A stretch of DNA of 58,436 nt from contig NZ_PENZ01000032.1 in the NCBI RefSeq assembly GCF_003144395.1, positions 136,437 through 194,872 on the forward strand, in the 5' to 3' direction. The notes under the pieces were generated by a model. It saw only the letters and a program-made list of their open reading frames with translations, was not told the origin of the DNA and made no database searches. Made by a program: the position numbers and the translations under genes. This document shows, in pieces, positions 27,588 through 38,120 of this stretch; the first letter of the stretch is position 1, and each line of letters starts with the position of its first letter. The DNA is from Proteus faecis. Lineage in GTDB: Bacteria; Pseudomonadota; Gammaproteobacteria; Enterobacterales; Enterobacteriaceae.

Positions 27588-28892
27588 ATGCAAGTTTCTG
27601 TTGAAACGACTCAAGGCCTAGGGCGTCGTGTCACAATCACCGTACCAGCCGCTGATATCCAAACTGCTGTAGACAGTGAACTGAAAAAAGCTGCTAAAAC
27701 TGTTCGCATTGATGGTTTCCGTAAAGGTCACGTTCCAATGTCAATGGTTAAACAGCGTTACGGTATGTCAGTACTGAATGATGTTCTGGGTGACATGATG
27801 CAGCGTAATTTCATTAACGCTATCATCGAAAACAAAGTAAACCCAGTTGGTGCGCCTGACTACAAACCAGAGCAATACAAAGAAGGTGAAGACTTTGTTT
27901 ACTCTGTAGAATTCGAAGTTTTCCCAGAAATCGAACTGAAAGATCTGGAAAGCATTGAAGTTGTAAAACCTGTTGTCACTGTTAAAGACGAAGATGTCGA
28001 TAACATGTTAGAAACACTGCGTAAGCAACAAGCAGAGTGGAAAGACAAAGACGGCGCAGTCGCAGCAGAAGATCGCGTAACTGTTGATTTCAACGGTTCT
28101 ATTGACGGTGAAGAATTTGAAGGCGGAAAAGCTGAAGATTTCGTACTGGCAATGGGTCAAGGTCGTATGATCCCAGGTTTCGAAGAAGGCGTTATCGGTC
28201 ATAAAGCTGGAGAAGAATTCACAATTGATGTGACTTTCCCAGAAGATTACCACGCTGAAAACCTGAAAGGTAAAAAAGCACAATTCGCTATCAACCTGAA
28301 AAAAGTTGAAGAGCGTGAACTGCCTGAATTAACTGAAGAGTTCATCAAACGTTTTGGTATTGCTGATGGTTCTGTTGATGGTTTACGTGCTGAAGTACGT
28401 AAAAACATGGAACGTGAACTGAAAAATGCAATCCGTACTCGTGTTAAATCACAAGTTATTGATGGCTTAGTTAAAGCAAACGAAGTTGACGTACCAGCAG
28501 CTGCTGTTGACAGCGAAATTGAAGTTCTGCAACGTCAAGCAGCTCAACGTTTTGGTGGCGATGAGAAACAAGCTCTGCAATTACCACGTGAACTGTTCGA
28601 AGAACAAGCTAAACGTCGTGTAATCGTTGGATTACTGTTAGGTGAAGTGATCAATAGTAATGAACTGAAAGCAGAAGACGATCGTGTGAATGCACTGATC
28701 GATGAAATGGCTTCAGCTTACGAAGATCCATCAGAAGTTGTTGAGTTCTACAATAAGAACGAACAACTGATGAACAACATCCGTAATCTTGCGTTAGAAG
28801 AGCAAGCGGTAGAAAAAATCTTAGCAAATGCTAAAGTAACTGAAAAAGAAACTAACTTCACTGAACTAATGAACGAAGTTCAAATGGGTTAA
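27588..28892 (+). CDS. tig: Trigger factor
   Basis: A 434-residue ribosome-bound chaperone and prolyl isomerase (E. coli 432). The ribosome-docking motif [12 protein letters not shown] lies near residue 43. The FKBP-type isomerase domain (residues about 150-245) includes [24 protein letters not shown]. The C-terminal helical chaperone domain is complete. GAGGTAACAAG precedes the start. It begins the cluster tig-clpP-clpX-lon that couples folding to proteolysis. It has its own strong terminator. Confidence 0.98.
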   Translation: MQVSVETTQGLGRRVTITVPAADIQTAVDSELKKAAKTVRIDGFRKGHVPMSMVKQRYGMSVLNDVLGDMMQRNFINAIIENKVNPVGAPDYKPEQYKEGEDFVYSVEFEVFPEIELKDLESIEVVKPVVTVKDEDVDNMLETLRKQQAEWKDKDGAVAAEDRVTVDFNGSIDGEEFEGGKAEDFVLAMGQGRMIPGFEEGVIGHKAGEEFTIDVTFPEDYHAENLKGKKAQFAINLKKVEERELPELTEEFIKRFGIADGSVDGLRAEVRKNMERELKNAIRTRVKSQVIDGLVKANEVDVPAAAVDSEIEVLQRQAAQRFGGDEKQALQLPRELFEEQAKRRVIVGLLLGEVINSNELKAEDDRVNALIDEMASAYEDPSEVVEFYNKNEQLMNNIRNLALEEQAVEKILANAKVTEKETNFTELMNEVQMG

Positions 28893-28920
28893 TTCTTAAC
28901 CGCGAATATTGGTTTTAAGC

Positions 28921-28952
28921 AAAAACCCGTGGTTTTTACCACGGGTTTTTTT
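28921..28952 (+). terminator. tig terminator
   Basis: A 13-bp perfect stem AAAAACCCGTGGT/ACCACGGGTTTTT with loop TTTT, followed by further T residues. Confidence 0.92.
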
Positions 28953-28979
28953 CAGTTTATATAAATTTATCAAATTTGC

Positions 28980-29007
28980 CTTGAAATTTGAGCGATTATC
29001 TCCAGAT
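28980..29007 (+). promoter_or_regulatory. Candidate sigma-32 promoter for clpP
   Basis: CTTGAA (28980-28985), a 14-base spacer, then CTCCAGAT (29000-29007) resembles the heat-shock consensus CTTGAA-N13-15-CCCCATNT. The -10 is imperfect. clpP is heat inducible in E. coli. Confidence 0.4.
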
Positions 29008-29148
29008 AATTCTATATTCTCTTTATCACTCCTCGCGAGGCGCCTTGAATGTCTTGTGAGAGATTAGATCATTAGAAATGGTCATGATCAATTATCTCAA
29101 GTAAAATTGTTGTCATTGGCACCAATAAGAATGCAATAGGAGACAGAC

Positions 29149-29772
29149 ATGTCATTTAACGACACACAGGAACAATTCGCACCTAATATGGCTCTGGTGC
29201 CGATGGTTATAGAGCAAACTTCGCGAGGAGAGCGTTCTTACGACATTTACTCACGTTTATTAAAAGAACGAATTATTTTCCTGACTGGCCAAGTTGAAGA
29301 TCACATGGCTAATCTTATCGTTGCTCAAATGCTATTTTTAGAAGCTGAAAATCCAGAGAAAGACATCAACCTGTATATTAACTCACCGGGTGGTGTAATT
29401 ACTGCGGGTATGTCTATTTATGACACCATGCAGTATATCAAAGCAGATGTTAGTACAATTTGTATGGGACAGGCATGTTCAATGGGTGCCTTCTTATTAT
29501 CTGCTGGTGCGAAAGGTAAACGTATTTGCTTACCTAACTCTCGTGTGATGATCCACCAACCATTAGGTGGTTACCAAGGTCAAGCAACAGATATTCAAAT
29601 TCATGCTCAAGAAATTTTGAAAGTAAAATCTCGTATGAATGAGCTAATGGCTCAACATACAGGTAAATCTATTGAAGAAATAGAAAGAGACACTGAGCGT
29701 GATCGTTTCTTATCCGCTAACGAAGCGTTAGAATATGGATTAGTGGATAAAGTCTATACTCAACGTAGCTAA
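29149..29772 (+). CDS. clpP: ATP-dependent Clp protease proteolytic subunit
   Basis: A 207-residue serine peptidase (E. coli 207) that forms the double-heptamer chamber. The catalytic Ser is in [14 protein letters not shown] near residue 111, His in [14 protein letters not shown] near 136, and Asp in [13 protein letters not shown] near 185. The first residues are the cleaved propeptide. GGAG precedes the start. The gene for its partner ClpX starts 144 bases downstream in the same direction, with a hairpin in the gap. Confidence 0.98.
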   Translation: MSFNDTQEQFAPNMALVPMVIEQTSRGERSYDIYSRLLKERIIFLTGQVEDHMANLIVAQMLFLEAENPEKDINLYINSPGGVITAGMSIYDTMQYIKADVSTICMGQACSMGAFLLSAGAKGKRICLPNSRVMIHQPLGGYQGQATDIQIHAQEILKVKSRMNELMAQHTGKSIEEIERDTERDRFLSANEALEYGLVDKVYTQRS

Positions 29773-29871
29773 TTATTACACGTTGTAATAGCAACTGAAT
29801 TAATACGTTTCTTTTGTTAGTCAATAACGCACGCAAAGGAAACGGCTATCAATATTTATGTAAAAAAGACT

Positions 29872-29896
29872 TTCTTCTTATAAATGATAAGAAGAA
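29872..29896 (+). other. Stem-loop between clpP and clpX
   Basis: A perfect 10-bp stem TTCTTCTTAT/ATAAGAAGAA with loop AAATG lies 20 bases before the clpX start. There is no following T run. It is probably an RNA processing or stability element. Confidence 0.45.
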
Positions 29897-29916
29897 TAAC
29901 TAAGTGAGGTTGACTG

Positions 29917-31188
29917 ATGACAGATAAGCGCAAAGATAGCTCAGGGAAGCTTCTGTATTGCTCTTTCTGCGGTAAAAGCCAGCATGAAGTAAAAAAATTG
30001 ATCGCTGGTCCGTCGGTTTATATCTGTGATGAATGTGTCGATCTTTGTGTTGATATCATTCGTGAGGAAATAAAAGAACTGGCACCTCATCATGAACGCA
30101 GTGAATTGCCAACGCCGCATGAAATCCGTAAGCACCTTGATGACTATGTTATCGGTCAGGAATTGGCTAAAAAAGTTTTGGCTGTTGCCGTTTATAACCA
30201 CTATAAACGTCTGCGTAATGGCGATAAAGCCGATGGTGTTGAGTTAGGGAAAAGTAATATTTTGCTGATTGGTCCTACTGGTAGCGGTAAAACGTTACTA
30301 GCAGAAACATTAGCACGCTACCTTGATGTTCCTTTTACTATGGCAGATGCTACAACCCTGACAGAAGCGGGGTATGTGGGTGAAGATGTTGAAAACATCA
30401 TTCAAAAACTGCTACAAAAATGCGATTACGATGTGCAAAAAGCACAACGTGGTATTGTGTATATTGATGAAATTGACAAAATCACGCGTAAATCTGAAAA
30501 CCCATCAATCACCCGTGATGTGTCTGGTGAAGGTGTACAGCAAGCATTATTGAAATTAGTTGAAGGCACTGTAGCCTCTGTTCCTCCTCAAGGCGGACGT
30601 AAGCATCCACAACAAGAGTTTTTACAAGTTGATACTTCTAAGATCCTCTTTATTTGTGGTGGTGCATTTGCAGGACTCGATAAAGTCGTTGCACAGCGTT
30701 TAAATACACACTCAGGTATCGGTTTTGGTGCAGAAGTTAAAAGCCAAAAAGAGAAAGCTAGCGAAGGTGAATTATTAGCCCAAGTTGAGCCAGAAGATCT
30801 GATTAAATTTGGTCTTATCCCTGAATTTATTGGTCGTTTACCTGTTGTTGCAACGCTAGGCGAATTAAACGAAGAAGCGTTAATCCAAATCTTACAAGAA
30901 CCTAAGAATGCATTGACTAAGCAATATCAGGCATTATTTAAATTAGAAGGTGTGGATTTAGAATTCCGTAAGGAAGCGCTGACGGCAATCGCGAAAAAAG
31001 CCATGGTACGTAAAACGGGTGCTCGTGGTTTACGTTCGATTGTTGAAGCTGCATTACTTGATACGATGTATGACCTTCCTTCATTTGAAAATGCAGAAAA
31101 AGTGGTCATTGATGAAGGCGTTATTAATGGAAAATCTGAGCCACTGGTTATTTATAGCCAGCCAGAAAATCAGGCTTCAGGTGAATAA
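29917..31188 (+). CDS. clpX: Clp protease ATP-binding subunit ClpX
   Basis: A 423-residue AAA+ unfoldase (E. coli 424). The N-terminal zinc-binding domain has C15, C18, C37 and C40. Walker A is [14 protein letters not shown] and Walker B is GIVYIDEID. The ClpP-docking loop IGFG is present in [10 protein letters not shown] near residue 266, and sensor 2 is in [11 protein letters not shown]. It recognises ssrA-tagged and other substrates and feeds them to ClpP. GAGG precedes the start. It has a terminator downstream and is therefore separate from lon. Confidence 0.98.
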   Translation: MTDKRKDSSGKLLYCSFCGKSQHEVKKLIAGPSVYICDECVDLCVDIIREEIKELAPHHERSELPTPHEIRKHLDDYVIGQELAKKVLAVAVYNHYKRLRNGDKADGVELGKSNILLIGPTGSGKTLLAETLARYLDVPFTMADATTLTEAGYVGEDVENIIQKLLQKCDYDVQKAQRGIVYIDEIDKITRKSENPSITRDVSGEGVQQALLKLVEGTVASVPPQGGRKHPQQEFLQVDTSKILFICGGAFAGLDKVVAQRLNTHSGIGFGAEVKSQKEKASEGELLAQVEPEDLIKFGLIPEFIGRLPVVATLGELNEEALIQILQEPKNALTKQYQALFKLEGVDLEFRKEALTAIAKKAMVRKTGARGLRSIVEAALLDTMYDLPSFENAEKVVIDEGVINGKSEPLVIYSQPENQASGE

Positions 31189-31282
31189 TGCATCGTAATT
31201 TGGCAGTGTCTTTTGTCTGACATTATCTCGTTTTCTCTCAAAAATAAGAGGGAAATTTAAGATAAGGCGTGCCAACGCAATA

Positions 31283-31316
31283 AAAATGAGGGAATTTTCC
31301 CTCATTTTGTTTTTTT
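31283..31316 (+). terminator. clpX terminator
   Basis: A 10-bp perfect stem AAAATGAGGG/CCCTCATTTT with a 6-nt loop, followed by GTTTTTTT. Confidence 0.88.
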
Positions 31317-31330
31317 AATGCGTAATGCTA

Positions 31331-31357
31331 TTGAATGTCAGAAAAGTGCCCTTATAT
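31331..31357 (+). promoter_or_regulatory. Candidate sigma-32 promoter for lon
   Basis: TTGAA (31331-31335), a 13-base spacer, then CCCTTATAT (31349-31357) closely follows the heat-shock consensus. lon is a known heat-shock gene. A TTGACA at 31361-31366 may be an additional -35, but it lacks a good -10. Confidence 0.6.
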
Positions 31358-31448
31358 ATTTTGACAATCCGTGGAATTAATTTTATTTGGTGACATGCGA
31401 ATAAAATTACCTGTAAAAGCGTTAAGCTAAAAACGAAGAGAGAGCTCT

Positions 31449-33809
31449 ATGAATCCTGAGCGTCCAGAACGTATTGAAATACCTGTATTGCCATTACGTG
31501 ATGTCGTTGTATATCCGCATATGGTGATCCCGTTGTTCGTTGGTCGTGAAAAATCTATTCATTGCTTAGAAGCCGCGATGAACGACAACAAACAAATTAT
31601 GCTGGTTGCGCAGAAAGATGCATCTACTGACGAACCAGGTGTTAATGATCTTTTTTCTGTTGGTACAGTTGCGTCTGTTTTACAGATGCTAAAACTACCT
31701 GATGGAACAGTAAAAGTACTTGTTGAAGGTATTCGTCGTGCCAAAATTACGACGTTATCTGATAATGGTGAATACTTTCAGGCGAAAGCTGAATACCTTG
31801 AAACGCCAGCCGTTGATGAGCGTGAACAAGAAGTCTTAAATCGTACAACGATTAATCAGTTTGAAGGTTATATCAAGCTGAATAAAAAAATTCCGCCAGA
31901 GGTATTAACCTCGTTACATGCTATCGAAGAATCAGCGAAATTAGCAGACACCATTGCTTCACATATGCCGCTGAAATTAAAAGATAAGCAAGCTGTGCTT
32001 GAAATGTCTGATGTGACAGAACGCCTTGAATATTTAATGGCGATGATGGAATCAGAAATCGATCTGCTACAAGTTGAAAAACGGATTCGTAACCGTGTTA
32101 AAAAGCAGATGGAAAAGAGTCAGCGAGAGTATTATCTCAATGAACAAATGAAAGCTATTCAAAAAGAATTAGGTGAGATGGATGATGCACCTGATGAAAT
32201 GGAATCGCTGAAACGTAAAATCGATGCGGCTAAAATGCCAAAAGAGGCAAAAGAGAAGACAGAAGCGGAACTTCAGAAATTAAAAATGATGTCGCCAATG
32301 TCAGCAGAAGCCACGGTTGTACGTAGTTATATTGATTGGATGGTTCAAGTTCCTTGGAATAGCCGTAGCAAAGTTAAAAAAGACTTAGTGAAAGCACAAG
32401 AAGTTCTTGATACTGACCATTACGGTTTAGAACGTGTTAAAGAGCGTATCCTTGAATACCTCGCGGTTCAGTCTCGTGTTAGCAAAATTAAAGGGCCAAT
32501 CCTGTGCTTGGTAGGGCCTCCGGGAGTAGGTAAAACCTCACTGGGTCAATCTATTGCTAAAGCAACAGGCCGTAAGTATGTTCGTATGGCGTTAGGTGGT
32601 GTACGTGATGAAGCTGAAATCCGTGGTCACCGTCGTACTTACATCGGTTCTATGCCAGGTAAATTGATTCAGAAAATGGCGAAAGTTGGCGTCAAAAACC
32701 CACTTTTCCTGTTAGATGAAATTGATAAGATGTCATCGGATATGCGAGGCGATCCAGCTTCTGCTCTGTTAGAAGTGTTAGATCCAGAACAAAACATCGC
32801 ATTTAATGATCATTATCTGGAAGTTGATTACGATCTGTCTGATGTTATGTTTGTGGCGACATCTAACTCCATGAATATACCTGCACCGTTGTTAGATCGT
32901 ATGGAAGTTATTCGTTTATCAGGTTATACCGAAGACGAAAAACTCAATATTGCTAAGCAACATTTGTTACCAAAACAGATTGAGCGTAATGCGTTAAAAC
33001 CAAGCGAGCTGACAATCCATGACAGCGCGATTATGGGCATTATTCGTTATTACACGCGTGAAGCAGGTGTACGTAGTTTAGAACGTGAAATTTCTAAATT
33101 ATGCCGTAAAGCCGTGAAACAGCTGCTAATGGATAGCACAATCAAGCATATTGAGATTAACGAAGATAATCTCAAAGACTACTTAGGTGTTCGTAAAGTT
33201 GACTACGGTCGTGCTGATACAGAAAACCGAGTAGGTATGGTAACAGGACTTGCATGGACAGAAGTGGGTGGTGATCTACTGACTATTGAAACAGCAAGTG
33301 TACCAGGTAAGGGTAAGCTAACATTTACCGGCTCTTTAGGTGAAGTGATGCAAGAGTCTATCCAAGCGGCAATGACGGTAGTTCGTGCTCGTGCTGATAA
33401 ACTGGGCATTAATGGCGATTTCTATGAAAAACGTGATATGCACGTACACGTTCCTGAAGGCGCAACACCAAAAGATGGTCCAAGTGCAGGTATCGCAATG
33501 TGTACTGCATTGGTATCAAGCCTAACAGGTAACCCTGTACGTTCTGATGTTGCAATGACGGGTGAAATTACGTTACGCGGGCAAGTGTTGCCAATTGGCG
33601 GACTGAAAGAAAAGTTACTTGCTGCACATCGTGGTGGAATTAAGACAGTTCTTATCCCTGATGAAAATAAACGTGATTTAGAAGAAATTCCTGAAAATAT
33701 TGTTGCTGATCTGGATATTCACCCAGTGAAAACAATAGAGGAAGTTTTATCGCTAGCCCTGCAAAACTCGCCGTTTGGCATGGAAGTTATTACTGATAAA
33801 TCACACTAA
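31449..33809 (+). CDS. lon: ATP-dependent protease Lon
   Basis: A 786-residue AAA+ serine protease (E. coli 784). The N-terminal substrate-recognition domain ([20 protein letters not shown]) runs to about residue 300. Walker A is [11 protein letters not shown] and Walker B is FLLDEIDKM. The catalytic dyad is Ser in [12 protein letters not shown] near 679 and Lys in [13 protein letters not shown] near 722. It degrades misfolded and regulatory proteins, including SulA and, in many bacteria, antitoxins such as the VapB type. AGAGAG precedes the start. Its terminator lies 30 bases downstream. Confidence 0.98.
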   Translation: MNPERPERIEIPVLPLRDVVVYPHMVIPLFVGREKSIHCLEAAMNDNKQIMLVAQKDASTDEPGVNDLFSVGTVASVLQMLKLPDGTVKVLVEGIRRAKITTLSDNGEYFQAKAEYLETPAVDEREQEVLNRTTINQFEGYIKLNKKIPPEVLTSLHAIEESAKLADTIASHMPLKLKDKQAVLEMSDVTERLEYLMAMMESEIDLLQVEKRIRNRVKKQMEKSQREYYLNEQMKAIQKELGEMDDAPDEMESLKRKIDAAKMPKEAKEKTEAELQKLKMMSPMSAEATVVRSYIDWMVQVPWNSRSKVKKDLVKAQEVLDTDHYGLERVKERILEYLAVQSRVSKIKGPILCLVGPPGVGKTSLGQSIAKATGRKYVRMALGGVRDEAEIRGHRRTYIGSMPGKLIQKMAKVGVKNPLFLLDEIDKMSSDMRGDPASALLEVLDPEQNIAFNDHYLEVDYDLSDVMFVATSNSMNIPAPLLDRMEVIRLSGYTEDEKLNIAKQHLLPKQIERNALKPSELTIHDSAIMGIIRYYTREAGVRSLEREISKLCRKAVKQLLMDSTIKHIEINEDNLKDYLGVRKVDYGRADTENRVGMVTGLAWTEVGGDLLTIETASVPGKGKLTFTGSLGEVMQESIQAAMTVVRARADKLGINGDFYEKRDMHVHVPEGATPKDGPSAGIAMCTALVSSLTGNPVRSDVAMTGEITLRGQVLPIGGLKEKLLAAHRGGIKTVLIPDENKRDLEEIPENIVADLDIHPVKTIEEVLSLALQNSPFGMEVITDKSH

Positions 33810-33838
33810 AGAGTGATGTTAGTCATAAATTATAGCTA

Positions 33839-33882
33839 AAAAAAAGGCTGGATAAGTAATAAAAGCTTGCCAGCCTTTTTTT
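33839..33882 (+). terminator. lon terminator
   Basis: AAAAAGGCTGG pairs with CCAGCCTTTTT across an 18-nt loop, followed by T residues. Confidence 0.85.
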
Positions 33883-33932
33883 GTGTCGCTAATTTAATGG
33901 CGATTTTAATTAAAAATGCTGTTTTATCGGTC

Positions 33933-33961
33933 TTGCTATATCTAAAAAGGCTTGATATAAC
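33933..33961 (+). promoter_or_regulatory. Candidate hupB promoter
   Basis: -35 TTGCTA (33933-33938), a 17-base spacer, -10 TATAAC (33956-33961), about 60 bases before the hupB start. Confidence 0.55.
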
Positions 33962-34023
33962 GACGTTTGCAAAATTTGCCATTAATGGTGAAAAATAACG
34001 CATAAAATTATGGGGATGAAAGC

Positions 34024-34299
34024 GTGAATAAAACTCAACTGATCGACAAAATTGCTGCAAATGCAGATATCTCAAAAGCGGCAGCAGGTCGTGTTGTAGA
34101 TGCTCTGGTTGCTTCTATTACTGAATCTTTACAAAAAGGTGATGATGTAGCATTAGTAGGTTTCGGTACTTTCACTGTACGTGATCGTGCTGCTCGTACA
34201 GGCCGTAACCCACAAACAGGTAAAGAGATCCAAATTGAAGCTGCAAAAGTTCCTGCATTTCGTGCAGGTAAAGGCTTAAAAGACGCAGTTAATCAATAA
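34024..34299 (+). CDS. hupB: DNA-binding protein HU-beta
   Basis: A 91-residue nucleoid protein (E. coli 90). It has the HU dimerisation core [20 protein letters not shown] and the DNA-arm motif [10 protein letters not shown] near residue 61, with the intercalating Pro63 position. It bends and compacts DNA as a homo- or heterodimer with HU-alpha, whose gene is not in this window. The start is GTG with GGGGATGAAAGC upstream. It lies between lon and ppiD as in E. coli. Confidence 0.98.
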   Translation: MNKTQLIDKIAANADISKAAAGRVVDALVASITESLQKGDDVALVGFGTFTVRDRAARTGRNPQTGKEIQIEAAKVPAFRAGKGLKDAVNQ

Positions 34300-34376
34300 T
34301 AGTTGAACTTATTTTCTGCCAATTTGTTATTAGCTTAACGTTATGGGTAAACAGAAAACAACTCAATTAAAAAATG

Positions 34377-34411
34377 AAGCGCATCTTTTTGAGATGCGCT
34401 TTTCTTTTTTA
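34377..34411 (+). terminator. hupB terminator
   Basis: A 10-bp stem AAGCGCATCT/AGATGCGCTT, followed by TTCTTTTTT. Confidence 0.9.
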
Positions 34412-34771
34412 GATTATAAATCACGATTAAACCTTGTATTCTCTGGCGATAAAACGTGAAACTGAAGTGGTCATTTGATAGAATGACCCGTTGTTCTATA
34501 ACTGAAATAGACAACAATGAATGATTCAGTGATGAGTTAACTGCCATTAATCAATGAATCAAATAATGCTGTTTAGTTTTCTCTTAGTTATAGAAAGTGC
34601 GTGTTAGGACTGTGCATTAATACGGGACTGGCTGTTTTTAATGATTGTCGCGTGTCGCGACATTTTGATATTAAGCCAGCATGAGCATATTATCTTTTCG
34701 CTGTGCTCAAAATAGTCGTGTAACACCCATAAAAATAATTTTTATTTCACCAAACGGAGCCTCGTCTCGTT
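34412..34771 (+). other. Intergenic region upstream of ppiD, with extended stem-loop
   Basis: 360 bases without a gene. Its notable feature is a structure at 34629-34679: CTGGCT (34629-34634) faces AGCCAG (34674-34679). TTAAT/ATTAA can pair within it, and at the centre is a perfect 7-bp stem TGTCGCG/CGCGACA (34646-34662) with loop TGT, followed by TTTT. No confident ppiD promoter was found. Confidence 0.5.
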
Positions 34772-36649
34772 ATGATGGACAACATTCGTTCCACTGCTAA
34801 TAATCCATTTATAAAAATATTATTAGCTGTGATTATCCTCTCCTTCGTCCTAACTGGTGTGGGCGGATATCTCTTTAGTTCAGGCGTTAATGATGCAGCT
34901 GAAGTTAACGGATATAAAATTAGCCGTGCTCAATTAGAGCAAGCTTACCAGCAACGTCGTGCTCAATTACAACAAGATATGGGTGAAAATTTTGCTGCTC
35001 TTGCTTCCTCAGAAGAAGGCCAGAAACTCATTCGCCAACAAGCGCTTGATTTATTAATCAACCAAGCATTACTTGATCAATTTGCACAAAAGCTGGGTAT
35101 CTCAGCCGGTGATCAGCAAATTAGAGATGCTATTTTTGCACTTCCTTACTTTCAAACTGACGGCAAATTTGACAATAAGAAATATGTCGATTTATTGAAA
35201 GGCAATAATATCGATGCGGATGCCTTCGCAGAAGGTATTCGTCAAAATCTAATTAACCAGCAATTAAGATTTTCTATTCAAGGCACCGATTTTGCCTTAG
35301 ATAGTGAAGTTAAAGAGTTTGCTGGATTAATGCTACAAAGCCGTAATGTACGTTTAGCATCATTAGACATTCAGCCATTCCTCGAAAAAGAAACGGCATC
35401 TGATGAAGAAGTGAAAGCGTTCTATGAGCAAAATAACCAAATGTTCATCGCGCCAGAGCAATTTAAAGTTAGCTATATCCAATTAAATGCTCAAAAAGAT
35501 TTTAATAATATCAATATTACTGATGAAGAAGCGAAGGCTTACTACGATGGTCATATTGATGAGTTCACGGCTGCAGGACAGAAACAGTACAGCATCTTAG
35601 TATTAGCTGATGAAGCTTCGGCTAAAGCAGCAGAAGACGAGCTGAAAAAAGGCGCTGATTTTGTTTCATTAGTGAAAGAAAAATCTATTGATAGTTTCTC
35701 TAAAAAACAAAATGGTTCTTTAGGTTGGATAACTATCGGACAAGAGTTACCCGAGCTGGCTAATGCAAGTTTGACAGAAAAAGGTCAAATTTCTGAACCT
35801 GTTAAAATCAGCAATGGCTACGCAATTTTCCGCCTTGATGATGTCAAACCCTCTGTTGTAAAACCATTTGATGATGTGAAAACAGATTTATTGGCAAAAA
35901 TGCGTGAAAACAAAGCAATTGATGATTTCTTCGCATTACAACAAAAAGTGAGCCAAGCTGCATCTAATGATAACGACACATTAGCTCCTGCTGCTAAAGC
36001 AGGTAACGTGACAGTAGTTAATACTGATTGGTTTGATGAAAATACGGTTCCAGCACCATTAAATAATGAAAAACTCACCCAGTTAATTTTTGGGGGGTCA
36101 TTAGTGGATGAAAATGGCCCAACAGGCATGAATTCAGACATGGTGACATTAGGTAATGACAGTGCATTTATCGTGCGTGTAGAAGGTTATAAGCCTTCAG
36201 CAAGCCAACCATTAGACAAAGTGCGTGATCAGGTTGTTATGCTGGTTAAACAGCAAAAAGCATCACAAGCAATGAATGCAGAAGCCCAAAAACTTTTAGC
36301 AGCATTGAAAGAAGGTAAAGGCGAAGAAGCACTGAAAGCTGCTAATGTTTCGTTTGGTAGTGAAGAAAGCATTGTTCACTCATCTGCAACAGATGCAGTA
36401 CAAACGGCTATTTTCTCTATGCCAAAACCTGCTGAAGGTAAAAAAGAGTATGGTATGACTAATGTACCTGGTACTAAAGTCGTCCTTATTCAATTAGATA
36501 GCGTAACAGATGGTAAACCAACATCTGAACAACTTGAGTTTATGACTAACCTTTATCGTGCTCAGATGGGCGAAGAAGCGTTACAACTCATGTTACGTGA
36601 CCTAAAAGATAACGCTAAAATTGAAATTTTTGATAAAGATTATCAATAA
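34772..36649 (+). CDS. ppiD: Periplasmic folding chaperone PpiD
   Basis: A 625-residue protein (E. coli 623) anchored by one N-terminal transmembrane helix (residues about 16-36), with a periplasmic body. A SurA-like chaperone region comes first. A parvulin-type domain follows at about 265-360, including NGSLGWITIGQELPE and KISNGYAIFRLDDVKP. In E. coli the parvulin domain of PpiD has little isomerase activity, and the protein works at the SecYEG exit with YfgM. MMDNIRSTANN matches the family start, though the second Met is possible. It has its own terminator. Confidence 0.96.
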   Translation: MMDNIRSTANNPFIKILLAVIILSFVLTGVGGYLFSSGVNDAAEVNGYKISRAQLEQAYQQRRAQLQQDMGENFAALASSEEGQKLIRQQALDLLINQALLDQFAQKLGISAGDQQIRDAIFALPYFQTDGKFDNKKYVDLLKGNNIDADAFAEGIRQNLINQQLRFSIQGTDFALDSEVKEFAGLMLQSRNVRLASLDIQPFLEKETASDEEVKAFYEQNNQMFIAPEQFKVSYIQLNAQKDFNNINITDEEAKAYYDGHIDEFTAAGQKQYSILVLADEASAKAAEDELKKGADFVSLVKEKSIDSFSKKQNGSLGWITIGQELPELANASLTEKGQISEPVKISNGYAIFRLDDVKPSVVKPFDDVKTDLLAKMRENKAIDDFFALQQKVSQAASNDNDTLAPAAKAGNVTVVNTDWFDENTVPAPLNNEKLTQLIFGGSLVDENGPTGMNSDMVTLGNDSAFIVRVEGYKPSASQPLDKVRDQVVMLVKQQKASQAMNAEAQKLLAALKEGKGEEALKAANVSFGSEESIVHSSATDAVQTAIFSMPKPAEGKKEYGMTNVPGTKVVLIQLDSVTDGKPTSEQLEFMTNLYRAQMGEEALQLMLRDLKDNAKIEIFDKDYQ

Positions 36650-36671
36650 TCGAATTTTAATTATTACAGTG

Positions 36672-36699
36672 AAAACCCAGCATAAAGCTGGGTTTTTTT
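36672..36699 (+). terminator. ppiD terminator
   Basis: A 10-bp perfect stem AAAACCCAGC/GCTGGGTTTT with loop ATAAA and seven T in a row. Confidence 0.92.
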
Positions 36700-36929
36700 A
36701 TGCCGATTCACTTTGCTAAATTAAATAACCTCGTCTCTCGAAAAATTCATACTTGAGAGCAAGTTCTAAAATCTTTTGTAATGCTGCTTTTATTCATTTT
36801 TATTTTTCCTACTCTCTCGTAGTTTTGTTTTTAGATAATTGCCTATTTATCAATATGTTGTCATTCTTTTCTTGCATTCAGAATCCTCTGTTTGCGATTA
36901 AATTTAAAATTATTGAATAAAAGGAAATT

Positions 36930-37307
36930 ATGATTATGAAAATGGATAAAAAAATGTTGTCAGGTTTTATGGCCTCTATCTGCCTAGCTTTGGGATTAGG
37001 TCTTTCTCCTCTCTCTTATGCAGAAGAAACCCCCACTTCAACACCAACGGTTTCTATTGAAACTCACTCATCTGTTGCTCGTGATACTAAAGAAAACAAA
37101 GCCAGTACAGAAGGTAAAGTTAATTTAAACACGGCAACAGTAGATGAATTAATGGGGTTAAAAGGGATCGGAAAAGCGAAAGCGCAAGCGATTATTGATT
37201 ACCGCGAACAGTTAGGGCGCTTTACCACTATCGATGAACTTGAAAAAGTTTTTGGAATTGGTATGAAGTTAGTTGATCAAAATCGTGATTTTATTGTTAT
37301 TAATTAA
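36930..37307 (+). CDS. ybaV: YbaV: secreted helix-hairpin-helix (ComEA-like) protein
   Basis: A 125-residue protein with a signal peptide (cleavage near LSYA-EE), a Thr/Ser-rich linker and a C-terminal helix-hairpin-helix domain. The latter holds [20 protein letters not shown], then AIIDYRE and a second hairpin [11 protein letters not shown]. This is the ComEA-type DNA-binding domain. E. coli YbaV sits at the same place, after ppiD. Periplasmic DNA binding for uptake or nutrition is plausible but inferred. AAGGA lies at good distance from the first ATG, although three further Met follow within eight codons. Confidence 0.9.
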   Translation: MIMKMDKKMLSGFMASICLALGLGLSPLSYAEETPTSTPTVSIETHSSVARDTKENKASTEGKVNLNTATVDELMGLKGIGKAKAQAIIDYREQLGRFTTIDELEKVFGIGMKLVDQNRDFIVIN

Positions 37308-37373
37308 GGTATTTGTTCTTATACGGTATTGAGTATAAGTAATAGAAGAAACGTGAATATTGATTAAAAACTC

Positions 37374-37420
37374 CGTGTTTCTCTTTGATCTCTGTTTTGA
37401 TAAGAGAAACACGTTTTCTT
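37374..37420 (+). terminator. ybaV terminator
   Basis: A perfect 12-bp stem CGTGTTTCTCTT/AAGAGAAACACG with a 16-nt loop, followed by TTTTCTT. Confidence 0.8.
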
Positions 37421-37555
37421 AGTGTTTTTCTGTCGAAAGAAAATGAGTAAACCTATATCAGGCAATTACTAAATTTATTTTCTTGGCTATATTTAAGGTA
37501 TCGCAAAAAAATCTATAAAAGCTTTATTAGAATAATCAAGAGGTAATAAATTGAT

Positions 37556-37960
37556 ATGAGCACATTAATTAAAGTTTATGGCTTTCATTTAGATGTTTTT
37601 GAACATGTGAATAATGCACGTTATCTTGAGTTTTTAGAGCAAGCCCGATGGGATTGGATCGAACAACATTTAGATTTTGATTGGTTTAAGCGCAATGGTT
37701 TGGCATTAGTGGTTGCTAATATCAATATTAATTACCGCTTACCTGCAAATTTAGGTGATGAGTTACTCATTGATTGTAATATTGCTGAAGTGGGGGTTAA
37801 AAGTGGTGTGCTTTCTCAAAAGATTGTGAGAAAAAAAGATGGCGCACTTATTTCTGATGCATTAATTACTTTTGTTCTTGTTGATATCAATACAAAAAAA
37901 GCGCTGACATTAACAGAACAGTTAAGAGAGAAGCTTGAATATGTACGTCAATCATCCTAA
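37556..37960 (+). CDS. fadM: Long-chain acyl-CoA thioesterase FadM (YbaW)
   Basis: A 134-residue 4-hydroxybenzoyl-CoA-thioesterase-type hotdog protein (E. coli FadM 132). The active-site region LDVFEHVNNARYLEFLEQAR holds the catalytic Asp (residue 13), and ANININYRLPANLGDEL forms the central strand. It hydrolyses long-chain acyl-CoA released during beta-oxidation. In E. coli the gene is FadR-repressed, and no FadR site was identified here. GAGG precedes the start by a somewhat long spacing. It lies between ybaV and queC, as in E. coli. Confidence 0.93.
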   Translation: MSTLIKVYGFHLDVFEHVNNARYLEFLEQARWDWIEQHLDFDWFKRNGLALVVANININYRLPANLGDELLIDCNIAEVGVKSGVLSQKIVRKKDGALISDALITFVLVDINTKKALTLTEQLREKLEYVRQSS

Positions 37961-38021
37961 TACATAGAGAGTATTAAAAATTTATCACTAAATATGCCTA
38001 GGCTAATCTAAGATGATTTAA

Positions 38022-38087
38022 TGCAGTGATAATGTTTGATGAATTATCACTGCATAAGTGAGTAGAATAGCGGGTAGCAGTGATAAT
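38022..38087. repeat. Iterated GCAGTGATAAT repeats with a 12-bp hairpin
   Basis: A perfect 12-bp stem TGCAGTGATAAT/ATTATCACTGCA (38022-38033, 38043-38054) has a 9-nt loop. A third copy GCAGTGATAAT is at 38077-38087, and a shorter inverted core TTATCACT at 37982-37989. They lie between the convergent fadM and queC. There is no T tract. Confidence 0.7.
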
Positions 38088-38120
38088 AAGTAAGATAATT
38101 AAGTAAGGTCATTACGATAA

